Shown here piece after piece: positions 11,260-21,724 of a DNA stretch of 64,000 nt (position 1 is its first letter; each line of letters starts with the position of its first letter). The translations under genes and the position numbers were made by a program. Source of the DNA: Periplaneta americana. Its lineage: Eukaryota > Arthropoda > Insecta > Blattodea > Blattidae. The stretch is taken from contig NC_091128.1 in assembly GCF_040183065.1 (NCBI RefSeq), forward strand, positions 178,370,168 to 178,434,167, written 5' to 3'. The notes under the pieces were generated by a model, which was not told the origin of the DNA, ran no database searches, and saw nothing but the letters and a program-made list of their open reading frames with translations.

Positions 11260-11476
11260 TAATGAGCAAAGGTTTACTATGGGTATTACTGTTAGAACAG
11301 CATATCTTCCACTGTGAGCTCCATGATAAGAAACAAATGAGGAAACAGAGTGTAACCGTTTATCTCTACGTATTAGTTTCACATCTGTCGAATAGGAGCA
11401 AGTTTTGTTTCTTGTCAAAGAGCTCACAGTGGAAGATATGCTGCTCTTAGAGTGATGGTAAACATTTTGCTTATTT
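11260..11476. repeat. Hairpin element of about 217 bp
   Basis: Two arms of about 70 bp are inverted copies: the left arm (11260-11334) contains AGCATATCTTCCACTGTGAG and the right arm (11407-11476) contains its complement. The loop of about 70 bp is unrelated. This form suits a fold-back MITE. Small open frames on both strands inside it are by-products of the symmetry. Confidence 0.7.
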
Positions 11477-11754
11477 GTCACAAGACAGAGGGCTGTCCTT
11501 CCTTACGGAGATTCCAGAATAAGTTAAAAAGTTGTGTATAAAGTGCAAATTAAAATCAAGGTGACATTTAACATTTAATTTTTTAAGGTGACATGTATTT
11601 ATTTAGCCTGACGAGTTACTTCCTTGGTTTGAATTGTAAATTATTTAAAAATAGCGTGTAAGAGGGCCTTAGACTAGAAATGTTTAGTTTAAATGTAGTT
11701 CTGTTTATAAGTATGCATAAGGATGTAATTATTTGTCTTATTTGAACTGTTGTA
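11477..11754. other. Unassigned spacer
   Basis: No feature recognised before the satellite begins. Confidence 0.4.
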
Positions 11755-14072
11755 TCAGTGAAGCGAGGTGAGTCAGTGAAGTTATGGTTTTACAGTGCAG
11801 TGAATAGTTCCGATCAGTGATAATTTATAGCGTCAATGAAATGTGTTCTATAGTGTCAGTGAAATGTGTTCTATAGCGTCAATGAAATGTGTTCTATAGT
11901 GTCAGTGAAATGTGTTCTATAGTGTCAGTGAAATGTGTTCTATAGCGTCAATGAAATGTGTTCTATAGTGTCAGTGAAATGTGTTCTATAGCGTCAATGA
12001 AATGTGTTCTATAGTGTCAGTGAAATGTGTTCTATAGCGTCAATGAAATGTGTTCTATAGTGTCAGTGAAATGTGTTCTATAATGTCAGTGAAATGTGTT
12101 ATAGAGTGTCAGTGAAATGTGTTCTAAAGTGTCAGTGAAATGCGTCATAGTGCCACTACAGTGAGTGAGATGAGAGTAAAGTGAAATGTGTTATAGAGTG
12201 TCAGTGAAATGCGTCATAGTGCCACTACAGTGAGGGAGATGAGAGTAAAGTGAAATGTGTTATAGAGTGTCAGTGAAATGCGTCATAGTGCCACTACAGT
12301 GAGGGAGATGAGAGTAAAGTGAAATGTGTTATAGAGTGTCAGTGAAATGCGTTCTAAAGTGTCAGTGAAATGCGTCATAGTGCCACTACAGTGAGTGAGA
12401 TGAGAGTAAAGTGAAATGTGTTCTAAAGTGTCAGTGAAATGCGTCATAGTGCCACTACAGTGAGTGAGATGAGAGTAAAGTGAAATGTGTTATAGAGTGT
12501 CAGTGAAATGCGTCATAGTGCCACTACAGTGAGTGAGATGAGAGTAAAGTGAAATGTGTTATAGAGTGTCAGTGAAATGCGTCATAGTGCCACTACAGTG
12601 AGTGAGATGAGAGTAAAGTGAAATGTGTTATAGAGTGTCAGTGAAATGCGTCATAGTGCCACTACAGTGAGTGAGATGAGAGTAAAGTGAAATGTGTTAT
12701 AGAGTGTCAGTGAAATGTGTTCTAAAGTGTCAGTGAAATGCGTCATAGTGCCACTACAGTGAGTGAGATGAGAGTAAAGTGAAATGTGTTATAGAGTGTC
12801 AGTGAAATGCGTTCTAAAGTGTCAGTGAAATGCGTCATAGTGCCACTACAGTGAGTGAGATGAGAGTAAAGTGAAATGTGTTATAGAATGTCAGTGAAAT
12901 GTGTTCTAAAGTGTCAGTGAAATGCGTCATAGTGCCACTACAGTGAGTGAGATGAGAGTAAAGTGAAATGTGTTATAGAGTGTCAGTGAAATGCGTTCTA
13001 AAGTGTCAGTGAAATGCGTCATAGTGCCACTACAGTAAGTGAGATGAGAGTAAAGTGAAATGTGTTCTAAAGTGTCAGTGAAATGCGTCATAGTGCCACT
13101 ACAGTGAGTGAGATGAGAGTAAAGTGAAATGTGTTATAGAGTGTCAGTGAAATGCGTCATAGTGCCACTACAGTGAGTGAGATGAGAGTAAAGTGAAATG
13201 TGTTATAGAGTGTCAGTGAAATGCGTCATAGTGCCACTACAGTGAGTGAGATGAGAGTAAAGTGAAATGTGTTATAGAGTGTCAGTGAAATGCGTCATAG
13301 TGCCACTACAGTGAGTGAGATGAGAGTAAAGTGAAATGTGTTACAGAGTGTCAGTGAAATGCGTTATAAAGTGTCAGTGAAATGCGTCATAGTGCCACTA
13401 CAGTGAGTGAGATGAGAGTAAAGTGAAATGTATTCTAAAGTGTCAGTGAAATGCGTCATAGTGCCACTACAGTGAGTGAGATGAGGGTAAAGTGAAATGT
13501 GTTATAGAGTGTCAGTGAAATGCGTCATAGTGCCACTACAGTGAGTGAGATGAGAGTAAAGTGAAATGTGTTCTATAGTGTCAGTGAAATGTGTTCTAAA
13601 GTGTCAGTGAAATGCGTCATAGTGCCACTACAGTGAGTGAGATGAGAGTAAAGTGAAATGTGTTATAGAGTGTCAGTGAAATGTGTTCTAAAGTGTCAGT
13701 GAAATGCGTCATAGTGCCACTACAGTGAGTGAGATGAGAGTAAAGTGAAATGTGTTCTAAAGTGTCAGTGAAATGCGTCATAGTGCCACTACAGTGAGTG
13801 AGATGAGAGTAAAGTGAAATGTGTTCTATAGTGTCAGTGAAATGTGTTCTAAAGTGTCAGTGAAATGCGTCATAGTGCCACTACAGTGAGTGAGATGAGA
13901 GTAAAGTGAAATGTGTTCTAAAGTGTCAGTGAAATGCGTCATAGTGCCACTACAGTGAGTGAGATGAGAGTAAAGTGAAATGTGTTATAGAGTGTCAGTG
14001 AAATGCGTTATAAAGTGTCAGTGAAATGCGTCATAGTGCCACTACAGTGAGTGAGATGAGAGTAAAGTGAAA
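11755..14072. repeat. Satellite: 23-bp monomer, 69-bp higher-order unit
   Basis: Degenerate monomers start near 11755. From about 11830 to 12130 a regular 23-bp unit (GTGTCAGTGAAATGTGTTCT plus ATA) alternates with a GCGTCAATG variant. From about 12130 to 14070 a longer unit dominates: a GTGTCAGTGAAATGCGTCAT block, a GTGCCACTACAGTGAG block and an AGAGTAAAGTGAAATG block. Spacing of the GCGTCATAG landmark is 69 bp (12142, 12211, 12280), or 92 bp where one extra 23-bp monomer is present (12372). No protein is encoded. Confidence 0.95.
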
Positions 14073-14159
14073 GACTATGAAACTTATGTAGGGCCTATAT
14101 ATATATGTAGGTTGTATTGTAAAAGTAGGTTATTTTATGTTTTATTATTAATTGTAATT

Positions 14160-14315
14160 ATTGTGTTAAATTGTATTGTGTATTCTTATTGTATTGTGTA
14201 TATAATTATATTGTGCATTGTATAATTGTATTGTGTATTGCTTATATTGTGTATACCACTGCCACCGGGTGCTTGCCCACTTGCAGTGTAAATAAATATA
14301 TACATATTAATTTTA
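14160..14315 (+). repeat. TATTGTGTA-rich run and a LINE-like 3' stem
   Basis: Irregular repeats of TATTGTGTA/TAATTGTATTG are followed by CACTGCCACCGGGTGCTTGC and TTGCAGTGTAAATAAATA at about 14258-14300. The self-complementary CACTGC...GCAGTG and the AAATAAATA end look like a non-LTR 3' terminus, but no coding part is attached. Confidence 0.35.
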
Positions 14316-14937
14316 GGGCCCATGTTTATAGGAATTTGAGTTCTTGTTTTGATGCACACTGCTTCCTCTCTAAATACTGGAAATTTATAGAACATCCTGT
14401 ATAATCAATCATTATTTTACAGCTCCCTTTCAAATGTCTTTGCCCCATAATTTTTCGCGTAGGCTTGCCACATTTATATTAGAATCTTCCTGACTTCACT
14501 TAGCGATGTCATTTGTTTCGTTGCTATGGAGCTACTACGCCCGCACTTGGCGATAATCCGTCCAACTATTAGAAAACTCTAATGAAAACATTAAAATCTT
14601 GCTGGCACTTCTTCTCCCGCATGCGTCCACTGCGCAGGTGTACACGGCGGCGTAATTATCAACAAACGAAATTCCGGGCTTTCTCTCCTAGACAATAAAT
14701 CTAATTACAGGCCAGTAAGCACACACGATAGCCAGATAAATGGCTTCCTGTTCCGGACTGCGGAGGAATACGAATATGGACAGTTAATGGAGAGGTCCTT
14801 CGCTAGTCGGCATTCTTGTTATCGCTTTCTTCACACATTATTTCATTTCCTTTCCCTTCCGTCACCGCTGTACTGGCTTCCTTGCCTTTCACTAACTTAC
14901 ACTTCTTCAATAACCATTCCGTCCCAATCATCAACCA
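14316..14937. other. Unassigned spacer
   Basis: No coding, RNA or repeat feature I can support up to the TSD of the next LINE. Confidence 0.4.
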
Positions 14938-14944
14938 AGTGTCA

Positions 14945-14948
<4 letters not shown>

Positions 14949-14994
<46 letters not shown>

Positions 14995-15931
14995 GGCTTT
15001 TAAGGAACCCGGAGGTTCATTGCCGCCCTCACATAAGCCCACCATTGGTCCCTATCCTCAGCAAGACTAATCCAGTCTCTATCATCATATCCCACCTCCC
15101 TCAAATCTATTTTAATATTATCTTCCCATCTACGTCTCGGCCTCCCCAAAGGTCTTTTTCCCTCCGGACTCCCAACTAACACTCTATATGCATTTCTGGA
15201 TTCGCCCATACGTGCTACATGCCCTGCCCATCTCAAACGTCTGGATTTAATGTTCCTAATTATGTCAGGTGAAGAATACAATGCGTATAGTTCTGTGTTG
15301 TGTAACTTTCTCCATTCTCCTGTAACTTCATCCCTCTTAGCCCCAGATATTTTCCTAAGAACCCTATTCTCAAACACCCTTAACCTCTGCTCCTCTCTCA
15401 AAGTGAGAGTCCAAGTTTCACAACCATATAGAACAACCGGTAATATAACTGTTTTATAAATTCTAACTTTCAGATTTTTTGACAGCAGACTGGATGATGA
15501 AAGCTTCTCAACCGAATAATAACAGGCATTTCCCATATTTATTCTGCGTTTAATTTCCTCCCGAGTATCATTTATAGTTGTTACTGTTGCTCCAAGATAT
15601 TTGAATTTCTCCACCTCTTCAAAAGATAAATTTCCAATTTTTATATTTCCATTTCGTACAATATTCTCGTCACGAGACATAATCATATACTTTGTCTTTT
15701 CGGGATTTACTTCCAAACCTATCTCTTTACTTGCTTCCAGTAAAATTCCCGTGTTTTCCCTAATCGTATGTGGATTTTCTCCTAACATATTCACGTCATC
15801 CGCATAGACAAGCAGCTGATGTAACCCGTTCAATTCCAAACCCTCTCTGTTATCCTGGACTTTCCTAATGGCATATGCTAGAGCGAAGTTAAAAAGTAAA
15901 GGTGATAGTGCATCTCCTTGCTTTACCCCAC
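14949..15931 (-). mobile_element. LINE family A copy 4 with TSD
   Basis: The minus-strand insertion is bounded by the direct repeat AGTGTCATTTA (14938-14948 and 15932-15942). The first few bases overlap element sequence, so the true TSD is 8-11 bp. The tail is a long (TAAG)n, seen as CTTA repeats at 14949-14994. The 5' break falls just upstream of the SPLLF block. This is the least damaged copy; its reading frame is listed separately. Confidence 0.93.
15000..15839 (-). CDS. LINE A reverse transcriptase, 3' half, uninterrupted 279-codon frame
   Basis: Longest intact LINE frame in the window. Residues 1-20 hold [10 protein letters not shown] and [10 protein letters not shown] with both catalytic aspartates of the YADD box. 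About residues 45-75 hold [14 protein letters not shown], the middle holds [18 protein letters not shown] and [20 protein letters not shown], and the end holds [13 protein letters not shown] and LRVP. The start at MELNGL is an internal methionine made necessary by the 5' truncation, so this is not a complete protein: upstream fingers, FKKAYDSV block and endonuclease are missing. It cannot mobilise itself. Any expression would be a read-through product. Confidence 0.85.
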   Translation of the reverse strand: MELNGLHQLLVYADDVNMLGENPHTIRENTGILLEASKEIGLEVNPEKTKYMIMSRDENIVRNGNIKIGNLSFEEVEKFKYLGATVTTINDTREEIKRRINMGNACYYSVEKLSSSSLLSKNLKVRIYKTVILPVVLYGCETWTLTLREEQRLRVFENRVLRKISGAKRDEVTGEWRKLHNTELYALYSSPDIIRNIKSRRLRWAGHVARMGESRNAYRVLVGSPEGKRPLGRPRRRWEDNIKIDLREVGYDDRDWISLAEDRDQWWAYVRAAMNLRVP

Positions 15932-15996
15932 AGTGTCATTTATTGCAAATATTTACCATTTGTTTCTTATTTCTTGATTTTGTATCTTTTTATATA

Positions 15997-16477
15997 CACT
16001 ATCCGCCAAAAAGTAATTGGGCACCGTTTTTTGCCCCTTTAGAACCTCGTGGTACCACCTCTTGTTGCCACCCTGTCAGACATGCTCTCCACTAGTTTGT
16101 GTAGGATATCCACTGGGGTGAGTCGCCATTTCTCTTGCAACATGGCTTTCAGTTGGACAATGCAAGTTGGCCGCATTTTCCGACACCTTAATCGCCGGTG
16201 CGATTCGTCCCAAAAGTGCTCAATGGGATTGAGATCAGGACTCCGTGCAGGCCAGTCCAACAGGGAGCATTATATTCTGAATACCACTGCATAGTATTCG
16301 CCGAAATATGGGGTCAAATTCCATTGTCCAACTGAGTGCCATGTTGCTAGAGGAATGGCGACGCAAATTAGTGGAGAGCATTCCTGACGGGGTGGCTGCT
16401 GTTACAGCAACAAGAGGTGGTACCACGAGGTTCTAAAGGGGCAAAAACAGTGCCCAATTACTTTTTGGTAAATAGTG
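15997..16477. mobile_element. Palindromic Tc1-like element with two transposase 3' ends
   Basis: Terminal inverted repeats begin CACTATCCGCCAAAAAGT and, from the right end, CACTATTTACCAAAAAGT. TA dinucleotides flank both sides (15995-15996, 16478-16479). The left half read on the minus strand encodes the Tc1 transposase C-terminus (WPARSPDLNPIEHFWDES, ending VATRGGTTRF). The right half read on the plus strand encodes the same C-terminus again (MLLEEWRRKLVESIPDG, ending ATRGGTTRF). Both ends are therefore copies of the same transposon end, facing outward. The N-terminal DNA-binding domain and first two catalytic residues are absent. Confidence 0.85.
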
Positions 16478-16479
16478 TA

Positions 16480-17780
16480 CATCAGAGTGCTGCATTGGAG
16501 TTAAATCGCTCGCTTGAACTCGGTCGAATGTCGCACGCTCGAGTAAGATAAGATCGGTCGTGATACGCTCGTAATAAATAGAAGCGCAGTACAAGGTCAT
16601 CTCACCGACATGTCTTATCTTATATGGAAGGCGACAGATAAGATGCACATATGTTTTGGTCACACCGTAAAACTAAGACTTTATTTTCTGCGTTTATAAC
16701 AAACGTCTAATGGAATATACCAAAACAGTAACGTGGAGTTATAAATAAAACAGTATGAAAAACTTCGATTTACAGATATTAATGCTAATTAATAATTATT
16801 CAATATTTGATGTTAGGTTCATACATAGTGTTCCGCCTATATACTGCGACAATGTACAAACGTTTTACAAAATATTATTGATATAGCAGTAGATTAATAA
16901 CAATATTAGTACAGAGATAACGTCACAGAAAATGTAATAAAACGAATTAATCATGCTGCACAACTCTTACAGACGCAAAGATTGATACATTAAGTATCAC
17001 AAGTAAGAATCTGTCCCACACATCACTCTTCATACCTTCTTTAGCACTTAACTTGTATTCCTTGTTGAGCAGTTTCAACTTCGCTACATCTTTTAGCTAG
17101 CTCTCCATTTTTGACAGTGTAGGCCTACTTCTTGCCAGTAACAAGAACGAATGCCTAACGCTCGGTTTATACCGTTCGAGGATTTATGGCTCGCGACAAT
17201 TTTATTCATCATGCATGTGCGCTACCTATCGGATTATGCTATGAACTACTTGGCGCTCGAGCGAAAACGTCCGATGCAGACCTCTGGTGTATATCGTAAT
17301 AGAGATATGACAAAAGGGAACGCTGCAGATATGACTGGATAATTATTCAGGTAGGCTGAACCATGCCAGAGTCCGGGACTAATCCATATAATGAAGATGA
17401 TTCTGAACAACGAAAATCCTCAACAGCAGTTGTTCATTCATTAAATTAAGCAAGTGATTCATTAATTAGTTTATTGCCACTAAAAATGCAGTCGGTTTCT
17501 CACCTCACTCCCTGAAGCTGGCCATAGTTCAGCACTAGCAGCAGGTAATGGCCTTCTATTACTTGGATAATTCTCCATTATCCTTCGGAGCAGATTTCCA
17601 CCTTCTGCAACACAAACAAAAAGCGTGCAAAATATTGGATTACAGTCGTCTTTTCTTCCATAAAAATGTTATCTTGTTCATGCCTGAAAATTTAACCAGG
17701 AAAATTTTCAAAGAAATATCGAAATGTTCTTTTTTTTCTCCATAGACCTACATGAAGAATGTCGCAGTAATCTGTATGGA
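16480..17780. other. Unassigned 1.3-kb spacer
   Basis: CTCGAG- and GATAAGAT-containing stretches (16535-16570, 16612-16640, 17250-17270) recur loosely, but I cannot define an element. TAGGCCTA lies at 17120-17127. Open frames up to 65 codons show no recognisable domain. Confidence 0.35.
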
Positions 17781-17781
17781 T

Positions 17782-17880
17782 AGGCCTTACTAATAATAAA
17801 AACATAACCTAAATTTTTCTGATAATCTTCGCTTTTGCAAAAATGATTATTGTTAACTTTTATAAAGAACAGACAGTGTA
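17782..17880 (+). mobile_element. Possible 5' fragment of a Helitron-like element
   Basis: CTTACTAATAATAAAAACAT followed by a TTTTCTGATAATCTTCGCTT stretch resembles the first bases of the complete short Helitron at 20381-20771 (TTTACTAATAATAAAACTGA, then AATTTTCGCTTTAGCG). No 3' end found. Confidence 0.4.
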
Positions 17881-18088
17881 TGCGGGATGACTTAAGGAAA
17901 AGTGAAATTGTTTCGTATCGGAGTATATGCCACGTGCCGCGCCGTCCGTCTTTTGTGTACCTGGTGAGTACAGCAGCGTACAAAACGAAGGAACCCCGGT
18001 CCGTTCATAGTAACATTGCAACGCAATGTGTGCAGTTGTGTTATCCTGCTCAAGTATTTAGTACGAGTTGAATATGTTGTGCTGATCC

Positions 18089-18300
18089 ATTCATAATGGC
18101 AAAACGTTAAATTCGCTCAGAGATACGAAATGCAATTAAGAAGTATGACAGTGACATTTTATGTATTAACGAAGACAATATCGTGTGTAATGTATGTAAA
18201 ATTGAAATAAAAACCAGAACAACTCAGGCTATAGAGAAACATTGCAACAGTACATCGCACAGGAAATGCGTTGAAATGAAATCTGAGAAACCATCTACAT
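18089..18300 (+). pseudogene. BED/CGGBP1-like zinc-finger remnant
   Basis: From the ATG at 18089 the frame reads MAKR, a stop, then IRSEIRNAIKKYDSDILCIN and VCNVCKIEIKTRTTQAIEKH, with CNSTSHRKC following. The Cys-x2-Cys ... His-x5-His spacing with the preceding K-Y-x-x-D/x-I pattern is that of the zinc finger found in CGGBP1-like proteins and at the N-terminus of many hAT transposases. The stop at codon 5 and loss of similarity after about 18300 (an ATC trinucleotide run follows) make it a fragment. It could be part of a dead hAT element or a processed host copy; I cannot separate these. Confidence 0.5.
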
Positions 18301-18714
18301 AATCATCATCATCATCATCATCATCATTTAGTTGTGCGGGTCTAACGACACGTGCAACATGATGCTCAGTACAAATATTCCTCTAAAGAAATTTTTAGAG
18401 GTTTTCTTCAGAAATTCTCTCGATACAAAAACTGTTTAAGCGATAGGCGAAGACGATTCAGCTTCGACAACTTACGAGAATATATCGTCGTTCACTGCAA
18501 CGCTGGTAATTGCATCAATGATGACGAGGACTGAACCTTGCAAGGTATGTGCTACAGTACGTTATTTTTCTTTTCCTTCTGACTGTACGGAGATACAGTA
18601 GCATGTTGACGTCGTCTGTTTACGTTTAAAACCCGTTGAGCCAATGGTCTGAATGAAAAAAATGTGACATATAGTAAATGTGCACCTACATTCAACGATA
18701 AGCCATCCCGCATC

Positions 18715-18907
18715 TACTGTCTAATAATGAACAGCATTTTTGCGAGTTTGTATACTTGTCTGTCCATCCGTCCGTCTATAATTATGTTTGTTACCTTTCC
18801 ACTCGACAATGTCTGAGCAGATTTCTATGAAAATTGGTATACAAAACAATTTAGATCCCACTTATATTTTAGACTATCCTACATACAAAATACTTTCACT
18901 CATTAAC
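18715..18907 (+). mobile_element. Helitron-like internal fragment
   Basis: GTCTGTCCATCCGTCCGTCT, then TTGTTACCTTTCCACTCGAC and a GAGCAGATTTCTATGAAAAT stretch parallel the complete Helitron at 20381-20771 (GTTGTTACCTTTTCACTCGA, CAAATTTCTACGAAACTGG). It ends where LINE A copy 5 and its TSD begin. Confidence 0.5.
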
Positions 18908-18917
18908 AATAACTTCT

Positions 18918-19642
18918 ATACTTACTTACTTACTTACTTACTGGCTTTTAAGGAACCCGGAGGTTCATTGCCGCCCTCACATAAGCCCGCCATTGGTCCC
19001 TATCCTGAGCAAGATTAATCCAGTCTCTATCATCATATCTCACCTCCCTCAGATCCATTTTAATATTATCTTCCCATCTACGTCTCGGCCTCCCTAAAGG
19101 TCCTTTTTCCTCCGGTCTCCCAACTAACACTCTATATGCATTTCTGGATTCGCCCATACGTGCTACATGCCCTGCCCATCTCAAACGTCTGGATGTAATG
19201 TTCCTAATTATGTCAGGTGAAGAATACAATGCGTGCAGTTCTGCGTTGTGTAACTTTCTCCATTCTGCTGTAACTTCATCCCTCTTAGCCCCAAATATTT
19301 TCCTAAGCACCTTATTCTGAAACACCCTTAATCTCTGTTCCTCTCTCAAAGTGAGAGTCCAAGTTTCACAACCATAAAGAACAACCGGTAATATAACTGT
19401 TTTATAAATTCTAACTTTCAGATTTTTTGACAGCAGACTGGATGACAAAACTTCTCAACCGAATAATAACAGGCATTTCCCATATTTATTCTGTGTTTAA
19501 TTTCCTCCCGAGTGTCATTTATATTTGTTACTGTTGCTCCAAGATATTTGAATTTTTCCACCTCTTCGAAGGATAAATCTCCAATTTTTATAGTTTCATT
19601 TCGTACAATATTCTGGTCACGAGACATAATCATATACTTAGT
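18918..19642 (-). mobile_element. LINE family A copy 5 with 10-bp TSD
   Basis: Flanked by the direct repeat AATAACTTCT (18908-18917 and 19643-19652). Two overlapping frames (19418-19633 and 18948-19448) give MIMSRDQNIVRNETIKIGDL through to LRVP, with a single-base break at the KLLSSSLLSK segment near 19450. Only the region downstream of YADD is present. The insertion lies at the outer edge of the hairpin element at 19641-19780, so it is younger than that hairpin. Confidence 0.9.
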
Positions 19643-19780
19643 AATAACTTCTTTACTGTATTAGTTTACAAGAATACCTGGCTGACTAGTTTCGACGTGG
19701 TGTCCGTCAATGTCCGAAGCCTAGTCCTAGTCAGCCAGGTATTTTTTTTATAATATTAGCACAGTAAAGAAGTTACTGTT
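19641..19780. repeat. Hairpin element, arms about 50 bp
   Basis: The left arm (about 19641-19689: ATAACTTCTTTACTGT ... ACCTGGCTGACTAG) is the inverse of the right arm (19727-19780: CTAGTCAGCCAGGT ... ACAGTAAAGAAGTTACTG). The loop begins TTTCGACG. A hairpin of similar size with TTTCGACG in the loop is at 38007-38182. Confidence 0.75.
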
Positions 19781-19959
19781 AAGCAGTGATTATACCAGTG
19801 TTAAAAGAGTGTACCAAACAATGAATAAAATAAGAGGATTTATAAGGGGCTCTAAGGTAAATAAGTGAAAATATCTCGCTTAATATTGACTTTTTGGGAC
19901 AATATTATATAGCAAAACTTGCTTTAGAAATGTTTCCGTGAAGTTTTATCCTGTACAAA

Positions 19960-20235
19960 ATATTAGCCGTGAAGAAGAAGGTCAATAAATATGCTCATCT
20001 TTTAGACAATTATATCTTTGTCCCCTTTGCTGTGGAGACCTTCGGTCCTTGAAGTCATGACGCTAAAGTTTTGGTATCTCAAATCGGCCAAATTTTGATC
20101 TCCATTACTGGTGATCGCCGTTGCACTACTTATTTGCGTCAACGTTTAAGTATTGCAATTCAACGCGGAAATGCAATGAGCGTTTTGGGTACTCTTCCAG
20201 AGTCCAGCCCTTTGGACGAACTCTTTCTCCTGTAA
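19960..20235 (+). pseudogene. C-terminal fragment of another LINE polymerase
   Basis: One frame reads LLDNYIFVPFAVETFGP, a stop, SHDAKVLVSQIGQILISITG and TYLRQRLSIAIQRGNAMSVL, and ends ELFLL. The F-x-P-x-x-V-E-T-x-G ... Q-R-(L/I)-S-I-A-I-Q-R-G-N-A pattern is the conserved end of a group of non-LTR retrotransposon polyproteins. A stop replaces the expected Trp after FGP. No catalytic part is present. Confidence 0.6.
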
Positions 20236-20380
20236 AATTTTTTATTCTGTGTGTAAATATTTCTGTTTAGTTTTATACTGTATACGTAAATTTTGATAAG
20301 AGTGATATTTAACAAGATATAGATTAGGCTATCACTTTTAAAATAACAATGCGTTTTATGCCAGTGCCGTCTCAGACTAA

Positions 20381-20771
20381 TCTTTACTAATAATAAAACT
20401 GAAATCGAAATTTTTCTTGTAATTTTCGCTTTAGCGAAAGTAATTTGTGTTAAGATATAGGCTATAATGAACTATCCTGAGACCGGAAAACTGTATTATT
20501 TTTTTTTTTTTGTCTCTCTGTGTGGTTGTTACCTTTTCACTCGACAGTTGCTGAACAAATTTCTACGAAACTGGTAGACTTATGCAAAATAAGCTAAGTC
20601 CTACTGAAGACAACTTTGAAAATAATTCAGAAGCAAAGGACTTACAATTTATAATGAACTAGTTATTCACTAAGTAATAACAAAGCTATAGGCCTATTTA
20701 AAAATATAACAGATTTAAGTCAATGATATTTTATTCCTAACAAATGCAGCGAAGCGCACGGGTATGGCTAG
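20381..20771 (+). mobile_element. Short non-autonomous Helitron
   Basis: The 5' end is TCTTTACTAATAATAAAACT preceded by A; the 3' end is GCACGGGTATGGCTAG followed by T. This is the A|TC...CTAG|T arrangement of Helitrons, with no TSD or terminal inverted repeats, as expected. GCGAAGCGC just before the 3' end may form the usual terminal stem. The length of 391 bp leaves no room for Rep/helicase. Fragments of related sequence are at 17782 and 18715. Confidence 0.7.
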
Positions 20772-20775
20772 TTTC

Positions 20776-21059
20776 GTAATAAAATTGGTCACTGTTGATT
20801 TTGTCTTCGATGCAAAACGTATGCAAGGGCAAAAAAAGCCCTTAACTGAAAGTTAAACAACCTTTTCATGACTCTTCTGCAATGACTTTATCACAATTCA
20901 AAATTAAATTGGAAAATTTTGTCTTAGTTAATGTTTTTAGGTATTGCTAGAAGTATTGATTTGTGTTTTTTTTTTCTTTTTTAATCTAGATTAAAATTGC
21001 AAGCTTCTTGTTTATGTTAGTTAATTAGTTAGGATACAATTAATTATGATACTTAATCA
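20776..21059. other. Unassigned AT-rich spacer
   Basis: No feature recognised. Confidence 0.35.
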
Positions 21060-21275
21060 CTCATTTAAAGTTTGTGTGACTGCAACCTGTGTATATTTTT
21101 GTGTGGCTTTACTTTGTTTATAGTGGTTTTTTCTCTCTTTCTTTATTTTTTGTGTTGCTTTATTTTGTATATAGTGTATTTTTTTCTGTTTATTTCTATT
21201 ATTGTATTTGCATTCCTGGTGTTGTGGAAGAGAAGGCCTGATGGCCTTAACAACACCAAAATAAATAAATAAATA
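21060..21275 (+). mobile_element. LINE family C-type 3' end
   Basis: A T-rich non-coding 3' region ends with GAGAAGGCCTGATGGCCTTA, a few bases, then an (AAAT)n tail. The perfect GGCCTGATGGCC-type stem matches the other family C ends in the window. Confidence 0.55.
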
Positions 21276-21724
21276 ATACTTAAATCAAAGACGTTCCCGA
21301 CAACAGCGAGTAAGACCCCCTCGATTCTGAGGTGGGATGTTGTATCGCAGCTCCTGCTGTTGTTCGTGCCTAAACGAAATGTGTTTTGCTCGTAAAAACA
21401 ATTAAGGGAACGAATTCCGGACTTCAGACTGCAAGAGCGTGTACAGTAGCTAATAAAGGCTGTCGTGCTACAGATCGTATATGGAATAGCTTCCTTTCTT
21501 AAGGATTTTCAACAGAGCGATTCGTTTCAGGCAGTCGAAGGCAATGAAGTTGGCGCACATTCTTCCAAAATGCCATACGAGTAGCTAGTCATAAATTACT
21601 TGGTCATCGAAATATGGACAAACTCAAATAGGCTAGACAGGGCTACAAAGGCAGGATAGGAGAAGAAATGTCACAGGAAAGTGGGAAAAGGGATGAGTAC
21701 CACAACGATGCCCTTTATCACTTA

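Noticed and set aside
15250..15807. Antisense frames in LINE A copies (also 582-842, 6435-6644, 48191-48433, 58061-58270)
   Set aside because: The same antisense sequence appears in every LINE A copy because the sense codons are conserved; there is no separate gene.
17548..18071. Several 60-90-codon frames on both strands
   Set aside because: They overlap in opposite orientation and have no domains; part of the region resembles a Helitron fragment.
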